This document shows positions 17,078-25,513 of a stretch of DNA of 64,000 nt, one piece after another. Under the pieces are notes generated by a model that ran no database searches, had not been told where the DNA came from, and saw only the letters and a program-made list of their open reading frames with translations. Each line of letters starts with the position of its first letter. Positions within the stretch are counted from its first letter, which is position 1. The translations under genes were made by a program, and so were the position numbers. This stretch comes from Bacteroidales bacterium M7 (GTDB lineage: Bacteria; Bacteroidota; Bacteroidia; Bacteroidales; Muribaculaceae), in assembly GCA_001689515.1 (NCBI GenBank), contig LUJR01000039.1, positions 62,001 through 126,000 on the forward strand, given 5' to 3'.

Positions 17078-17117
17078 TCTCTGTTACGAACACACACTTT
17101 CAACAATAAAACCGATC

Positions 17118-18326
17118 ATGAAAACATCGCTGTTTATCACATTATCATTGCTGTCAATTTCTTCCGCAGCCTATGGAGCGGATGATGACAAAATAGTCAA
17201 TCCCGACAGCACTGGATTCAAATTCACTGACATCATCAGCATCAAAACCACTCCGGTCAAAGACCAGAACAAGAGCGGTACATGCTGGAGCTTCTCAGGC
17301 ATATCGTTTTTGGAAGACGAGATTCTCAACAAGACAGGCAAAGAGGTGGATCTCAGTGAGATGTTCGTAGTGAGAAACTGCTACGATGCCAAAGCCAACC
17401 GTCTCGTCAGACTGCAAGGTTCCGTCCCGGCAGCAGCTGGCGGCAGTTTTGAGGACGTGATATACACCTGGCGTGAATACGGCATGATGCCCGAAGAAGC
17501 ATATACCGGTCTGCAATACGGCGAAGACAAGCATGTGCACGGCGAACTCGACGAAGGTCTCAACGGGTACATCAAAGCGGTGGCGCAGCTTCCTAACAAA
17601 CGCCTGTCGACTTCATGGCGCAAGGCTGTCAACGGCATTCTTGACGCATATCTCGGAGAAGTGCCGCAGACTTTCACTGTAGATGGCAAGACATACACGC
17701 CACGCAGCTATGCTGACCAGTTAGGACTTGACATGAACGATTATGTGCCAGTGACATCGTGGTCACACCATCCGTTCTACAAGACATTCATACTTGAAGT
17801 GCCTGACAACTGGCTCTATGCACAGTATTACAATGTGCCACTTGACGAGATGAAAGCCATCGTTGACAATTCCCTCGCCAAAGGACACTCCGTAGCATGG
17901 GCAGCCGATGTAAGCGAAGGCGGCTTCAAGTGGCGTAAGGGCTACGCAGTGCTTCCCAAAGGCAAGGACGAAAAAGACATGGAGGGTACCGAACTGTCAC
18001 GTTGGGTGCAACTCAGCGACAAAGACCGTCAGGACGAGAAATATGACATCAACGGACCTGTAGAGGAAGAAACCGTCACCCAGGAATCGCGTCAGGAAGG
18101 CTTTGACCGTCAGGAGACTACCGATGACCATGGCATGGTAATCGTAGGTACTGCCACTGACCAGAAAGGCAACAAATACTACAAGGTCAAGAACTCATGG
18201 GATACCAACCAGGTGTACAACGGCTACTTCTACGTGTCTGAACCCTATTTCCTCGCCAAAACCATCAGCCTGATGGTCAACAAAAACACCATCCCCGCCG
18301 AAACCCGCAAGAAACTCGGCATATAA
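17118..18326 (+). CDS. Secreted C1-family cysteine peptidase (aminopeptidase C / bleomycin hydrolase-like)
   Basis: A 402-residue papain-clan peptidase. The catalytic residues are C56 in SGTCWSFSG, H338 in DDHGMVIVG and N359 in VKNSWDT, in the order expected for bleomycin hydrolase/PepC. Unlike the cytoplasmic PepC, it begins with a cleavable signal peptide (MKTSLFITLSLLSISSAAYG), so it acts in the periplasm or outside. The start is set at the ATG before this signal peptide; an ORF reading from 17055 would add unlikely sequence across the promoter. Likely an aminopeptidase in peptide use. It stands alone between dnaG and a paired-hairpin repeat. Confidence 0.92.
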   Translation: MKTSLFITLSLLSISSAAYGADDDKIVNPDSTGFKFTDIISIKTTPVKDQNKSGTCWSFSGISFLEDEILNKTGKEVDLSEMFVVRNCYDAKANRLVRLQGSVPAAAGGSFEDVIYTWREYGMMPEEAYTGLQYGEDKHVHGELDEGLNGYIKAVAQLPNKRLSTSWRKAVNGILDAYLGEVPQTFTVDGKTYTPRSYADQLGLDMNDYVPVTSWSHHPFYKTFILEVPDNWLYAQYYNVPLDEMKAIVDNSLAKGHSVAWAADVSEGGFKWRKGYAVLPKGKDEKDMEGTELSRWVQLSDKDRQDEKYDINGPVEEETVTQESRQEGFDRQETTDDHGMVIVGTATDQKGNKYYKVKNSWDTNQVYNGYFYVSEPYFLAKTISLMVNKNTIPAETRKKLGI

Positions 18327-18341
18327 TTAATACCTACAAAA

Positions 18342-18420
18342 CGTAGGGACGCGGCGTGCCGCGTCATCGTATCAGACAGTGGGTAATACCTTTGTTGACG
18401 CGGCACGCCGCGTCCCTACG
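18342..18420. repeat. Paired-hairpin (BIME-like) repeat, copy 1
   Basis: Exact 25-bp inverted arms 18342-18366 and 18396-18420 with a 29-nt spacer. Each arm starts at its outer end with CGTAGGGAC and is itself a hairpin (GACGCGGC GT GCCGCGTC). Spacer and arms closely match the copy at 20693-20773, so this is a dispersed element, not just a terminator, though it could end transcription of the peptidase gene. Confidence 0.85.
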
Positions 18421-18443
18421 TTCATATGTACGATTTGTATGAC

Positions 18444-18689
18444 TCACGCTATCAGTAGCGATTTTGACTGGCACCATCCCTGGGAACAATTTCGGATTTT
18501 GACCACCACGATACCTGCCAAATCGGCAACCTTTGTGCGGATTGCTTTGAGTATTTCCGACATCGAAGTGATGCCACTGATATTGAGATTAAATATTTCT
18601 TTGCCGCCTTGCACGACGGAGGCATGCATGATATCATCTTGTGAAATCTGATGTGCTGACGCAGGCTGGAAATAACGTATTGCTGCCAT
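18444..18689 (-). CDS. Small hypothetical protein (81 aa)
   Basis: I cannot name this protein. It starts MAAIRYFQPASAHQISQ and ends in a block RNCSQGWCQSKSL; the middle (VVQGGKEIFNLNISGITSM) looks like a beta hairpin followed by a helix, so a small folded alpha/beta protein is likely. No signal peptide or membrane segment. An exact -7 box lies 29 bp upstream on the same strand, which supports it as a gene. It ends 24 bp before the paired-hairpin repeat, which could serve as its terminator. Confidence 0.6.
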   Translation of the reverse strand: MAAIRYFQPASAHQISQDDIMHASVVQGGKEIFNLNISGITSMSEILKAIRTKVADLAGIVVVKIRNCSQGWCQSKSLLIA

Positions 18690-18717
18690 AATATAGAGAG
18701 ATTTGATTAGTGTAATG

Positions 18718-18725
18718 CAAAGTTA
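18718..18725 (-). promoter_or_regulatory. -7 box of 81-aa ORF
   Basis: TAACTTTG followed by CA on the minus strand, an exact consensus match, 28 bp before the ATG at 18689. Confidence 0.6.
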
Positions 18726-18820
18726 AATCCGCACATGGGCAATAATACTACCCATGCAAGCAAAATAATGTTATCCCACATAGAGAGCCTCCATGGTTTT
18801 CATATGTGGGATTTTTTCAA

Positions 18821-18828
18821 TAAATTTG
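18821..18828 (+). promoter_or_regulatory. -7 box of DAACS symporter gene
   Basis: TAAATTTG followed by TA, 17 bp upstream of the ATG at 18846, so the leader would be only about 12 nt. Confidence 0.55.
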
Positions 18829-18845
18829 TATTCATCAACTAATCA

Positions 18846-20045
18846 ATGAAAGTATTTAATAGAAACATACATATCGGGCTGCTCCCACGTGTCATAATCG
18901 CGATGGCAGTGGGTATCGGCGTAGGTCTCATAAGTCCTGAGTGGCTTGCGAGGCTGATGGTGACATTCAACGGTATATTCTCAGCCTATCTCGGCTTCCT
19001 GATACCTCTGATCATAATCGGCTTCGTAACCCCAGCCATTATAGATATCGGTAACCGCGCAGGACGCATGCTGCTTGCGACCGCCTTGCTGGCATATTTA
19101 GCCACAATCCTGTCAGGACTGTTCAGCTACGCCTGTGGCACAGCCGTTTTCCCGTCATTGATTACGGAGACATTACCGTTGAGCGCGGTTGAGAACGCCA
19201 CCATCGCTCCATGGTTTACGTTGGAAATCAGTCCGCTATGCACGGTCACAACAGCATTGGTGCTGTCATTTCTTATAGGCATATGTGGAGCATCGCTCAA
19301 AGCAGACATCATCGGACGTGGTTTCAAAGAGTTCAGAGACATAATGGAGATGGGCATAAAGAAGTCGGTCATCCCCCTCCTCCCTATCTACATTTTCGGT
19401 ATCTTCCTGAATATGACCGTCGAGGGTCAAGTAGCCATCATGCTCCGTACCTTCTTCAGCATCATCCTGATCATATTCGGCATCCATATTGCAGTGCTTG
19501 TATTGCAATATCTGATAGCTTCAATATTTGCCCGACGCAATCCGTTCAGGATGCTCTGGACCATGATGCCCGCATATTTCACCGCTCTCGGCACCCAGTC
19601 ATCGGCTGCGACCATCCCGGTCACTCTGCGTCAGGCTGTCAAGATGGGGGTCAGTGAGGATGTAGCCGGATTCGTCATACCTCTCTGCGCCACCATACAT
19701 CTATCCGGCAGCACATTGAAGATTGTGGCATGCGCCCTGGCACTGATGATCATGCAAGGGATGCCCCACGATTTCAGTCTGTTTCTTGGCTTCATCTGCA
19801 TGCTCGGAGTGACCATGGTGGCAGCCCCTGGAATCCCCGGCGGAGCCATAATGGCAGCGTTGGGCGTATTGTCGGGGATATTGGGTTTCACGGAGCAGCA
19901 ATGCGCACTGATGATTGCGCTATATATCGCTATGGACAGCTTTGGCACAGCATGCAACGTCACTGGTGACGGTGCCCTCGCTGCAATTATTGATAGATTT
20001 TTCGGTAAGAAGAATGGACGTAAAGATAGATCCCTCGTGGCATGA
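18846..20045 (+). CDS. Dicarboxylate/amino acid:cation symporter (DAACS family)
   Basis: A 399-residue inner-membrane sodium- or proton-coupled carrier with about eight helices and two re-entrant loops. Loop 1 reads GTQSSAATIPVTLRQAVKMG, corresponding to the serine-rich SSSAATLP motif of GltP/GltPh. The TM7 motif usually NMDGT appears as TIHLSGST, loop 2 is APGIPGGAIM, and TM8 has MDSFGTACNVTGDGALA, where the usual substrate-binding aspartate/arginine pair is replaced by S-F-G-T. These changes indicate a substrate other than aspartate, perhaps a neutral amino acid such as serine or threonine; that is inference. It overlaps ung by 32 bp. Confidence 0.9.
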   Translation: MKVFNRNIHIGLLPRVIIAMAVGIGVGLISPEWLARLMVTFNGIFSAYLGFLIPLIIIGFVTPAIIDIGNRAGRMLLATALLAYLATILSGLFSYACGTAVFPSLITETLPLSAVENATIAPWFTLEISPLCTVTTALVLSFLIGICGASLKADIIGRGFKEFRDIMEMGIKKSVIPLLPIYIFGIFLNMTVEGQVAIMLRTFFSIILIIFGIHIAVLVLQYLIASIFARRNPFRMLWTMMPAYFTALGTQSSAATIPVTLRQAVKMGVSEDVAGFVIPLCATIHLSGSTLKIVACALALMIMQGMPHDFSLFLGFICMLGVTMVAAPGIPGGAIMAALGVLSGILGFTEQQCALMIALYIAMDSFGTACNVTGDGALAAIIDRFFGKKNGRKDRSLVA

Positions 20046-20676
20046 ACTTCTCAAAGATGAGTGGGACAAGCCTTATTTTGGCCAATTGGCATCTTGGGTA
20101 AGAAACGAGTATGCGACCCATACGGTGTTCCCTCCGGCTGGCAAAATTTTTGCGGCATTTGACAGCTGCCCTGTCGATGACGTAAAGGTGGTCATACTCG
20201 GGCAAGATCCATACCACGACTATAACCAGGCAAATGGTCTCTGCTTCTCGGTATGCGACGGTGTGCCGTTTCCGCCGTCGTTGATAAACATATTCAAGGA
20301 GGTGCATGACGATACCGGGGCACCGATGCCCCAGAGCGGAGACCTGCAGCGATGGGCACGTCAGGGAGTACTGCTACTCAACGCCACTCTCACGGTCGAA
20401 GCTCACAAAGCCGGATCACACCAGGGCAAAGGCTGGGAGGAACTGACCGACCGAGCCATCCGCCTGTTGGCAGAGAAACGTGACGGCATAGTATTCATGC
20501 TCTGGGGGTCGTGGGCGCAACGCAAAGGCGACTTCATCGACCGCAACCGCCATCTTGTGTTGACTTCACCCCACCCCTCTCCGCTGAGTGCCTACCGGGG
20601 CTTCTTCGGCAACCATCACTTTTCCCGAGCCAATGCCTACCTCTCTGCCCACGGTAAAACACCCATCAACTGGTAA
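20014..20676 (+). CDS. ung: Uracil-DNA glycosylase (family 1)
   Basis: Removes uracil from DNA, first step of base excision repair. 220 residues. The catalytic water-activating motif GQDPYH is at residues 63-68, and the DNA-intercalating loop HPSPLSAYRG near 187; FMLWGSWAQ is the third family signature. I start at MDVKIDPSW (20014) because the family begins there; the gene then overlaps the end of the symporter gene by 32 bp in another frame, which suggests coupled translation. The paired-hairpin repeat copy 2 follows 16 bp after the stop. Confidence 0.96.
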   Translation: MDVKIDPSWHELLKDEWDKPYFGQLASWVRNEYATHTVFPPAGKIFAAFDSCPVDDVKVVILGQDPYHDYNQANGLCFSVCDGVPFPPSLINIFKEVHDDTGAPMPQSGDLQRWARQGVLLLNATLTVEAHKAGSHQGKGWEELTDRAIRLLAEKRDGIVFMLWGSWAQRKGDFIDRNRHLVLTSPHPSPLSAYRGFFGNHHFSRANAYLSAHGKTPINW

Positions 20677-20692
20677 CACAATGTATATATAA

Positions 20693-20773
20693 TTGTAGGG
20701 ACGCGGCGTGCCGCGTCAACGTATCTGGCGGTGGGTATCGCCTTTGATGACGCGGCACGCCGCGTCCCTACAA
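20693..20773. repeat. Paired-hairpin (BIME-like) repeat, copy 2
   Basis: Exact 26-bp inverted arms 20693-20718 and 20748-20773, spacer 29 nt. Outer ends read TTGTAGGGAC. The arm core (GACGCGGC GT GCCGCGTC) is identical to copy 1 and the spacer shares GTGGGTA and CCTTTG blocks with it at the same positions. It lies between ung and the next gene. Confidence 0.85.
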
Positions 20774-20815
20774 GCTAACATAATGATCATTTCCAATACG
20801 CAATATCCAATCAAT

Positions 20816-21208
20816 ATGCAATACACCGTAGAACAACGACAGCAGCGAGCCGAAGAGCTCCATAATCAAGGATACAACTGCGCCCAGTGCGTCATGATGG
20901 TATTTGACGATGTGACTGGACTTGACGAAAGCATTGTCACACGCATGCTAGCTGGATTTGGAGCCGGTATGGGCAAGACCAAGGAGGTATGCGGCACTCT
21001 TACGGCGGCTGCATCACTGCGTGGAATGCTCTATTACAAGAGTCCCGCCGATAAAATCAATATCTACAAGATGACTGCCGCTTTCAATGATAAATTTGCC
21101 GACCTTAACGGCTCCACCCGATGCGGTGAACTCAAACGTGGCGGCAAACCGTGCATGCAGCTCATCAAGGACGTTGTCGAGATGATGGCAACTGAAATCA
21201 AAGGTTGA
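20816..21208 (+). CDS. C_GCAxxG_C_C family protein
   Basis: A small (130 aa) cysteine-rich protein of the C_GCAxxG_C_C family, often described as a redox- or metal-binding protein of unknown role. It shows the first cysteines in YNCAQCVMMVF, the glycine-rich GFGAGMGKTKEVCGTLTAA segment, and two more cysteines in TRCGELKRGGKPCMQL. I start at MQYTVEQRQQRAEEL (20816); longer in-frame reading to 20708 would begin inside the hairpin repeat and is unlikely. The next gene follows in the same frame after five codons. Confidence 0.82.
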   Translation: MQYTVEQRQQRAEELHNQGYNCAQCVMMVFDDVTGLDESIVTRMLAGFGAGMGKTKEVCGTLTAAASLRGMLYYKSPADKINIYKMTAAFNDKFADLNGSTRCGELKRGGKPCMQLIKDVVEMMATEIKG

Positions 21209-21223
21209 CAAATCAGGCGTAAA

Positions 21224-22507
21224 TTGCGGACAAAGAGACACATATCATTTCTGGTTGCCATTGCCGTAACAGTGGGCTGCGGCACTGCACGTGTCAATGC
21301 CGCAGGTATAGATACCTCCCAGCGGATTTTTGCTCCGTCATTTTCAGCATTGCAGGTCGAGGTAGACGGTGCACCGCTCGTGCCGCCCATCATATATCTC
21401 AACACCAACGACCGTATCACCATCAAATTTGACGAAAGAGCCGATGACATACGCTACATGCGCTATGAAATCATAGCGTGTGACAGCGACTGGTGCCCAT
21501 CACAATTGATAGAATCGGAGTACATCGACGGCTTCAATGACGGACACGTGACCGATTACAAGCTGTCATCGCTCACGCCCACCAATTATGTGCACTATGT
21601 CATACGCGTCCCCAACGATGAGATACGTATCATACGCCCCGGCAACTATCTTCTGAGGGTATTTGATGAAGATGACCGCGACACAACGCTCCTCCAGGCT
21701 CGGTTTTATGTGGTAAGCCAAGAGGTCGGCATAGGTGCCGAGGTCACCTCACGCACTGACATCGACACCAACAATGCCCACCAGCAGCTCATAGTCAATG
21801 TCAACACTGACAAGGTCAAGGGTGTGGAAAACTACTTTAACGAATTCAAGCTCGTAGCGATACAAAACGGACGCACTGACAACTCCGTCACCCTGTCACG
21901 CCCCTCACGCATTGACGGTCATACGATCGTCTACGACCATGCGCGATCGCTCATCTTCCCCGCCGGTAACGAATACCGACGCTTTGAGACCGTAGCCGAC
22001 AAGTATCCCGGCATGGGAGTGGACCATATCGTATGGGAAGACCCTTATCCGCATTATGTACTCTATGCCGATGGCTCTCGTCGCTATGACCCCTACCTAT
22101 ACGACCAGACCCAATTCGGGCGCTATGTGGTCAGGAACGATGCTGTATTGGACTCTGATTCGCAAGCCAAATACACCATCGTGCATTTCACTCTTAAAGA
22201 GCCACAACGGATTGACGGCGACTATTACATCGAAGGTGACCTCACCGACCGCCGTTTCAGCCCCGACAACCGTATGGTGTTCAATCCTGATACCCAGGCA
22301 TATGAAGCTGCATTGCTGCTCAAACAAGGCTCATATAACTATCAATATCTGTTTGTGCCGACAGGCACACAGAAGGGGTTGACCCAAACAGTCGAGGGCG
22401 ACAAATACGAGACTGTCAACCAATACACCATACTCGTCTACCACCGAGGTCCGATGGACCGTGCCGACTCGCTAATAGGCGCAGCCACCGTCACATCAGG
22501 ACTCTGA
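21224..22507 (+). CDS. DUF5103 protein (type IX secretion plug-like, N-terminal family)
   Basis: A secreted protein of 427 residues with a signal peptide (RTKRHISFLVAIAVTVGCGTARVNA). The body matches the pattern of DUF5103: a beta-rich domain with RIFAPSFSALQVEV, DDIRYMRYEIIACDSDW and YNYQYLFVP. In Flavobacterium the related protein is the Plug that closes the SprA channel of type IX secretion; many Bacteroidales carry homologues without that system, so the role here is open. The start is TTG: an in-frame TGA (end of the previous gene) is five codons upstream and there is no ATG before the signal peptide. Confidence 0.8.
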   Translation: MRTKRHISFLVAIAVTVGCGTARVNAAGIDTSQRIFAPSFSALQVEVDGAPLVPPIIYLNTNDRITIKFDERADDIRYMRYEIIACDSDWCPSQLIESEYIDGFNDGHVTDYKLSSLTPTNYVHYVIRVPNDEIRIIRPGNYLLRVFDEDDRDTTLLQARFYVVSQEVGIGAEVTSRTDIDTNNAHQQLIVNVNTDKVKGVENYFNEFKLVAIQNGRTDNSVTLSRPSRIDGHTIVYDHARSLIFPAGNEYRRFETVADKYPGMGVDHIVWEDPYPHYVLYADGSRRYDPYLYDQTQFGRYVVRNDAVLDSDSQAKYTIVHFTLKEPQRIDGDYYIEGDLTDRRFSPDNRMVFNPDTQAYEAALLLKQGSYNYQYLFVPTGTQKGLTQTVEGDKYETVNQYTILVYHRGPMDRADSLIGAATVTSGL

Positions 22508-22525
22508 CAAAATATCCATCCACTA

Positions 22526-23125
22526 ATGACCGAAAGCCACGAAGAAATCATGCTTGACATACAAAACGTACTCGTAAGTCTTGATCTCGCCGAGAGATTT
22601 TTCTGCTGCGACCTCGACAGCTGCCACGGCGAATGCTGCATAGAAGGCGATGCCGGAGCACCTATAACCAAGGTGGAATACGAACGGCTCAAACGGCTGA
22701 CGCACCAGGTCTGGGACAAACTGCTGCCACAGGCACAGGCCGAGATAGACCGCAGCGGCGTAGGATACATCGACGAGGAGGGCGACCTTGTGACAAGTAT
22801 CGTAGATGGCAAAAACTGCGTTTTCACCTGTTACGGACCTGACGGCATGTGCCAGTGTGCATTGGAAAAAGCATACCGCGAAGGCAAAACTGACTTTCGT
22901 AAACCTATCTCCTGTTACCTCTACCCTGTCCGTATTACCGAATACCCCAAATTTACAGCTGTCAACTACCACCGCTGGAAAATATGCCGCCCTGCCGAAA
23001 AACTCGGCCGTAAACTCGGCATACGCCTCTACCAGTTCCTCAAAGAGCCCCTCACCGCCCGCTTCGGAGAAGAATGGTACGCCGAACTCGCCGAGGCCTG
23101 CGAAGCCTACCTCGCCGACCGATAG
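22526..23125 (+). CDS. DUF3109 family cysteine-rich protein
   Basis: A cytoplasmic protein of up to 199 residues. Cysteine clusters CCDLDSCHGECC, KNCVFTCYGPDGMCQCALE, PISCYLYPVR and KICRP are those of DUF3109, thought to bind zinc or an iron-sulphur cluster; function unknown. Family members usually begin at the equivalent of MLDIQNVLVSLD, so the ATG at 22550 is an alternative to the one at 22526. It is 18 bp after DUF5103 and ends 6 bp from the stop of the converging res gene, with no terminator between. Confidence 0.85.
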   Translation: MTESHEEIMLDIQNVLVSLDLAERFFCCDLDSCHGECCIEGDAGAPITKVEYERLKRLTHQVWDKLLPQAQAEIDRSGVGYIDEEGDLVTSIVDGKNCVFTCYGPDGMCQCALEKAYREGKTDFRKPISCYLYPVRITEYPKFTAVNYHRWKICRPAEKLGRKLGIRLYQFLKEPLTARFGEEWYAELAEACEAYLADR

Positions 23126-23131
23126 CTACGG

Positions 23132-25513
23132 CTACATATAATTCTGAGGCACAAATATCTCCCAGTCTGATGTATCTCTGGTACCGGTTGCTGGATCAAG
23201 ACGGCTTGTGGGATAGACCCAGTTACCGAAGCCATCCTTTATGATTATGCCACCATGCAGACGTTTGCACAGATTCTCAGGCTTATTGATATAGTCAATA
23301 AGCGCGTTATGCTTATACGGTGCTTCTTTATCGCTTTCTTTGGTCTTAGTATCAAAAAGAAACACATCGCCGTTTTTCATCTTGACGATAAAATCCACAT
23401 AAAACAATGCTTTTTCGCCATATGAATTGACATATCCGATTGCATAATGTGCCTTGCCGCTGTCTCCGTTTTTATACCACCACTCTATAGAATCTCTGTT
23501 TCCATTTAAGAAATCAGAAAATTCTTTTTCAGGCGTTGATTTTCCATCAGACATGTAAGGCTGTAGGGCATGCGTCTCCATATCCTTTATCTCAGCAAAT
23601 CTGTCTGAGGGATAACTGCGTTCATCCGGGACAAACCAGTCACAGTGTTTGAAAGCACGTAGTTTTGCCTCAGCTTGCCGCAATCGCAGCCTGTCGGTGT
23701 ATTTCTGAATGGATTTGGCTATAAGACGTTCGAATTTAGGGCGGTTGTGATGCACATTATCATTGGAGAGGATAATCTTCATAGCATCATACTCAACCAC
23801 CTCAAAGAGTTCTTCCATAACTTCTTTAAGCGCACCGCCCAGCGTCTTGACACTTCGTCGCTCGTAATCGTTTCCGAGCAAGCGATTGCAGAAAGCGAGA
23901 TACATGGAAGTGAGGTCAGCCACATTGTTTATATATGTAGCCTTGCTCTCGATTATCCGGGTGCCGACCTCGCCGGTCATTTCAAGGTCGCGGACAATAT
24001 CCGTTCCTATATATTTCACATCAAAGCGGATATTGGGATTTGACATCGCAGCCTGTCTGTTTCGGTAGGCCACGCTTGTCACATCAGCATATTCTTCGGC
24101 ATGTCCGCCGTCGCCGAAAAGCATATCTTCGGTGAAAAGCGACAACTGACCGCTCTCCAATCCCCACTCGGAGATGAATGTGTCTTTAAGGACTTGCTTA
24201 AAGTCAGTGCCGAGACGGTTTCGGTCTGTCGAAAGTCGCTCGCTGTATTCCGAATCAAGGACGATATTAGTGATTCCGTCGCGGCGTTTGGCTACTATGT
24301 TTGAAGCGAGATAATCCATATCGTCCTTGACGATTTCGATTATGTCTTTTGAGAGGTTCGTATAGACGTAACCTTGATTGAGCCGTTGGTCGGTGTAATA
24401 CTTCTGCTCCGGCATTCGCAGTATGCGGCCTACGGTCTGAGCCGAGAACTGGAAGCTCTCAATCTTGCGGAAGATAAGGAGCACCGCCGCACGGGGACAG
24501 TCCCATCCGAGGGCGATAGCTTGCTTGAAAAGCAACACTTCGGTAGGGTCGTTCGGACGGTCTATCATATCGAGGTTGTCGGATTTCTCTCCCGACAGCC
24601 ATATGCCGAGCTTGCCGTTGGCGGTGCTGACACCGTAGGCATCGAGGGTGGCTATAATCTCGTCCTTGACTTTAGTATCGTCAGCGGTGAGGTTTTCGCT
24701 CGTATCGTTGGGGAGCTGAATCAGCAACAGCGGATTTATGTCAACGCCAAGATCCTTATAGGCTTTGGCAAGCTCCTCACGCTTTTGCATGGCGAGCCAG
24801 ATTAGATGCTGATTAAGCGAGCCGTGAGGATCTGTGAAATTGAGAGCCGGATTCAGGACGATGTTCTCCTTAATCATCTCTTCTTCAATGACATTTTCGC
24901 GAGGCACCTCAACACGCTGTCCTTCTCTCGGTAGAGGAGTCGCTGACACACGGATTTCAACTTTTGGCTGAATAGTGGCGAGCACCTTTTCCGACTTCTT
25001 GGCGTTCTTGCCGCCAAACATATGTTCCTCGTCAATCACAAGCACGATAGGTATGCCGTTATCGTCTTGTGTACGGCGAGTAATATCATAGAGCGAGGAA
25101 GAGTTCTCGGTTTCGCGCACCATCAGGTTCTTATCCTTGTTGATGCTCTCCCAGTTGACAAAGAGAATCTCGCCCGGCTTGATGAATCCGTCGGCGGAGT
25201 GGTCGAGTTCATCATAAATAACAGGACGCAGGGCGCAGCTCTCTGTGAAGTAGTTCTTCATCTTGAAGTAGCTTTGCTCATGCAGTTTGTTTGGGGCAAT
25301 CCAAATATATGCTACTTCTGTGTATGGAGCATCGGGGCGCTCGGTCAATTCCTGATTAAGCCGCATAAGCATCTCCGATGCCATCACGGTTTTGCCGGAG
25401 CCGGTGGGCGACTTGAAAACGAGGGTGTGGCGGTTTCCACGCAGACCGAGCAGGTCAATGGTCTTGTTGACAAGCTCGTCTACGGCTTTTTGCTGATAGC
25501 GTATCTGTTTCAT
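23132..25513 (-). CDS. res: Type III restriction enzyme, Res subunit (SF2 helicase-nuclease)
   Basis: The 793-residue motor and nuclease subunit of a type III restriction system. Walker A is SPTGSGKT (residues 35-42), motif II DEEH (161-164) and motif VI QTVGRILRMPEQ (about 372-383) define the SF2 helicase. The C-terminal endonuclease has YVDFIVKMKNGDVFLFDTKT, a PD-(D/E)xK pattern (D...DTK, about 725-745). It works only in a complex with Mod and cuts when two unmethylated sites face each other. Its ATG overlaps the Mod stop (ATGA), so the two are translationally coupled. No frameshift or truncation is seen. Confidence 0.93.
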   Translation of the reverse strand: MKQIRYQQKAVDELVNKTIDLLGLRGNRHTLVFKSPTGSGKTVMASEMLMRLNQELTERPDAPYTEVAYIWIAPNKLHEQSYFKMKNYFTESCALRPVIYDELDHSADGFIKPGEILFVNWESINKDKNLMVRETENSSSLYDITRRTQDDNGIPIVLVIDEEHMFGGKNAKKSEKVLATIQPKVEIRVSATPLPREGQRVEVPRENVIEEEMIKENIVLNPALNFTDPHGSLNQHLIWLAMQKREELAKAYKDLGVDINPLLLIQLPNDTSENLTADDTKVKDEIIATLDAYGVSTANGKLGIWLSGEKSDNLDMIDRPNDPTEVLLFKQAIALGWDCPRAAVLLIFRKIESFQFSAQTVGRILRMPEQKYYTDQRLNQGYVYTNLSKDIIEIVKDDMDYLASNIVAKRRDGITNIVLDSEYSERLSTDRNRLGTDFKQVLKDTFISEWGLESGQLSLFTEDMLFGDGGHAEEYADVTSVAYRNRQAAMSNPNIRFDVKYIGTDIVRDLEMTGEVGTRIIESKATYINNVADLTSMYLAFCNRLLGNDYERRSVKTLGGALKEVMEELFEVVEYDAMKIILSNDNVHHNRPKFERLIAKSIQKYTDRLRLRQAEAKLRAFKHCDWFVPDERSYPSDRFAEIKDMETHALQPYMSDGKSTPEKEFSDFLNGNRDSIEWWYKNGDSGKAHYAIGYVNSYGEKALFYVDFIVKMKNGDVFLFDTKTKESDKEAPYKHNALIDYINKPENLCKRLHGGIIIKDGFGNWVYPTSRLDPATGTRDTSDWEIFVPQNYM

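Noticed and set aside
18342..18420. Reading the paired-hairpin repeats as CRISPR
   Set aside because: Only one inverted pair per site, no direct repeats with unique spacers and no cas genes.
21224..22507. Claim of a type IX secretion system
   Set aside because: The DUF5103/Plug-like protein alone is not evidence; no other secretion genes are in the window, and homologues occur in species lacking the system.
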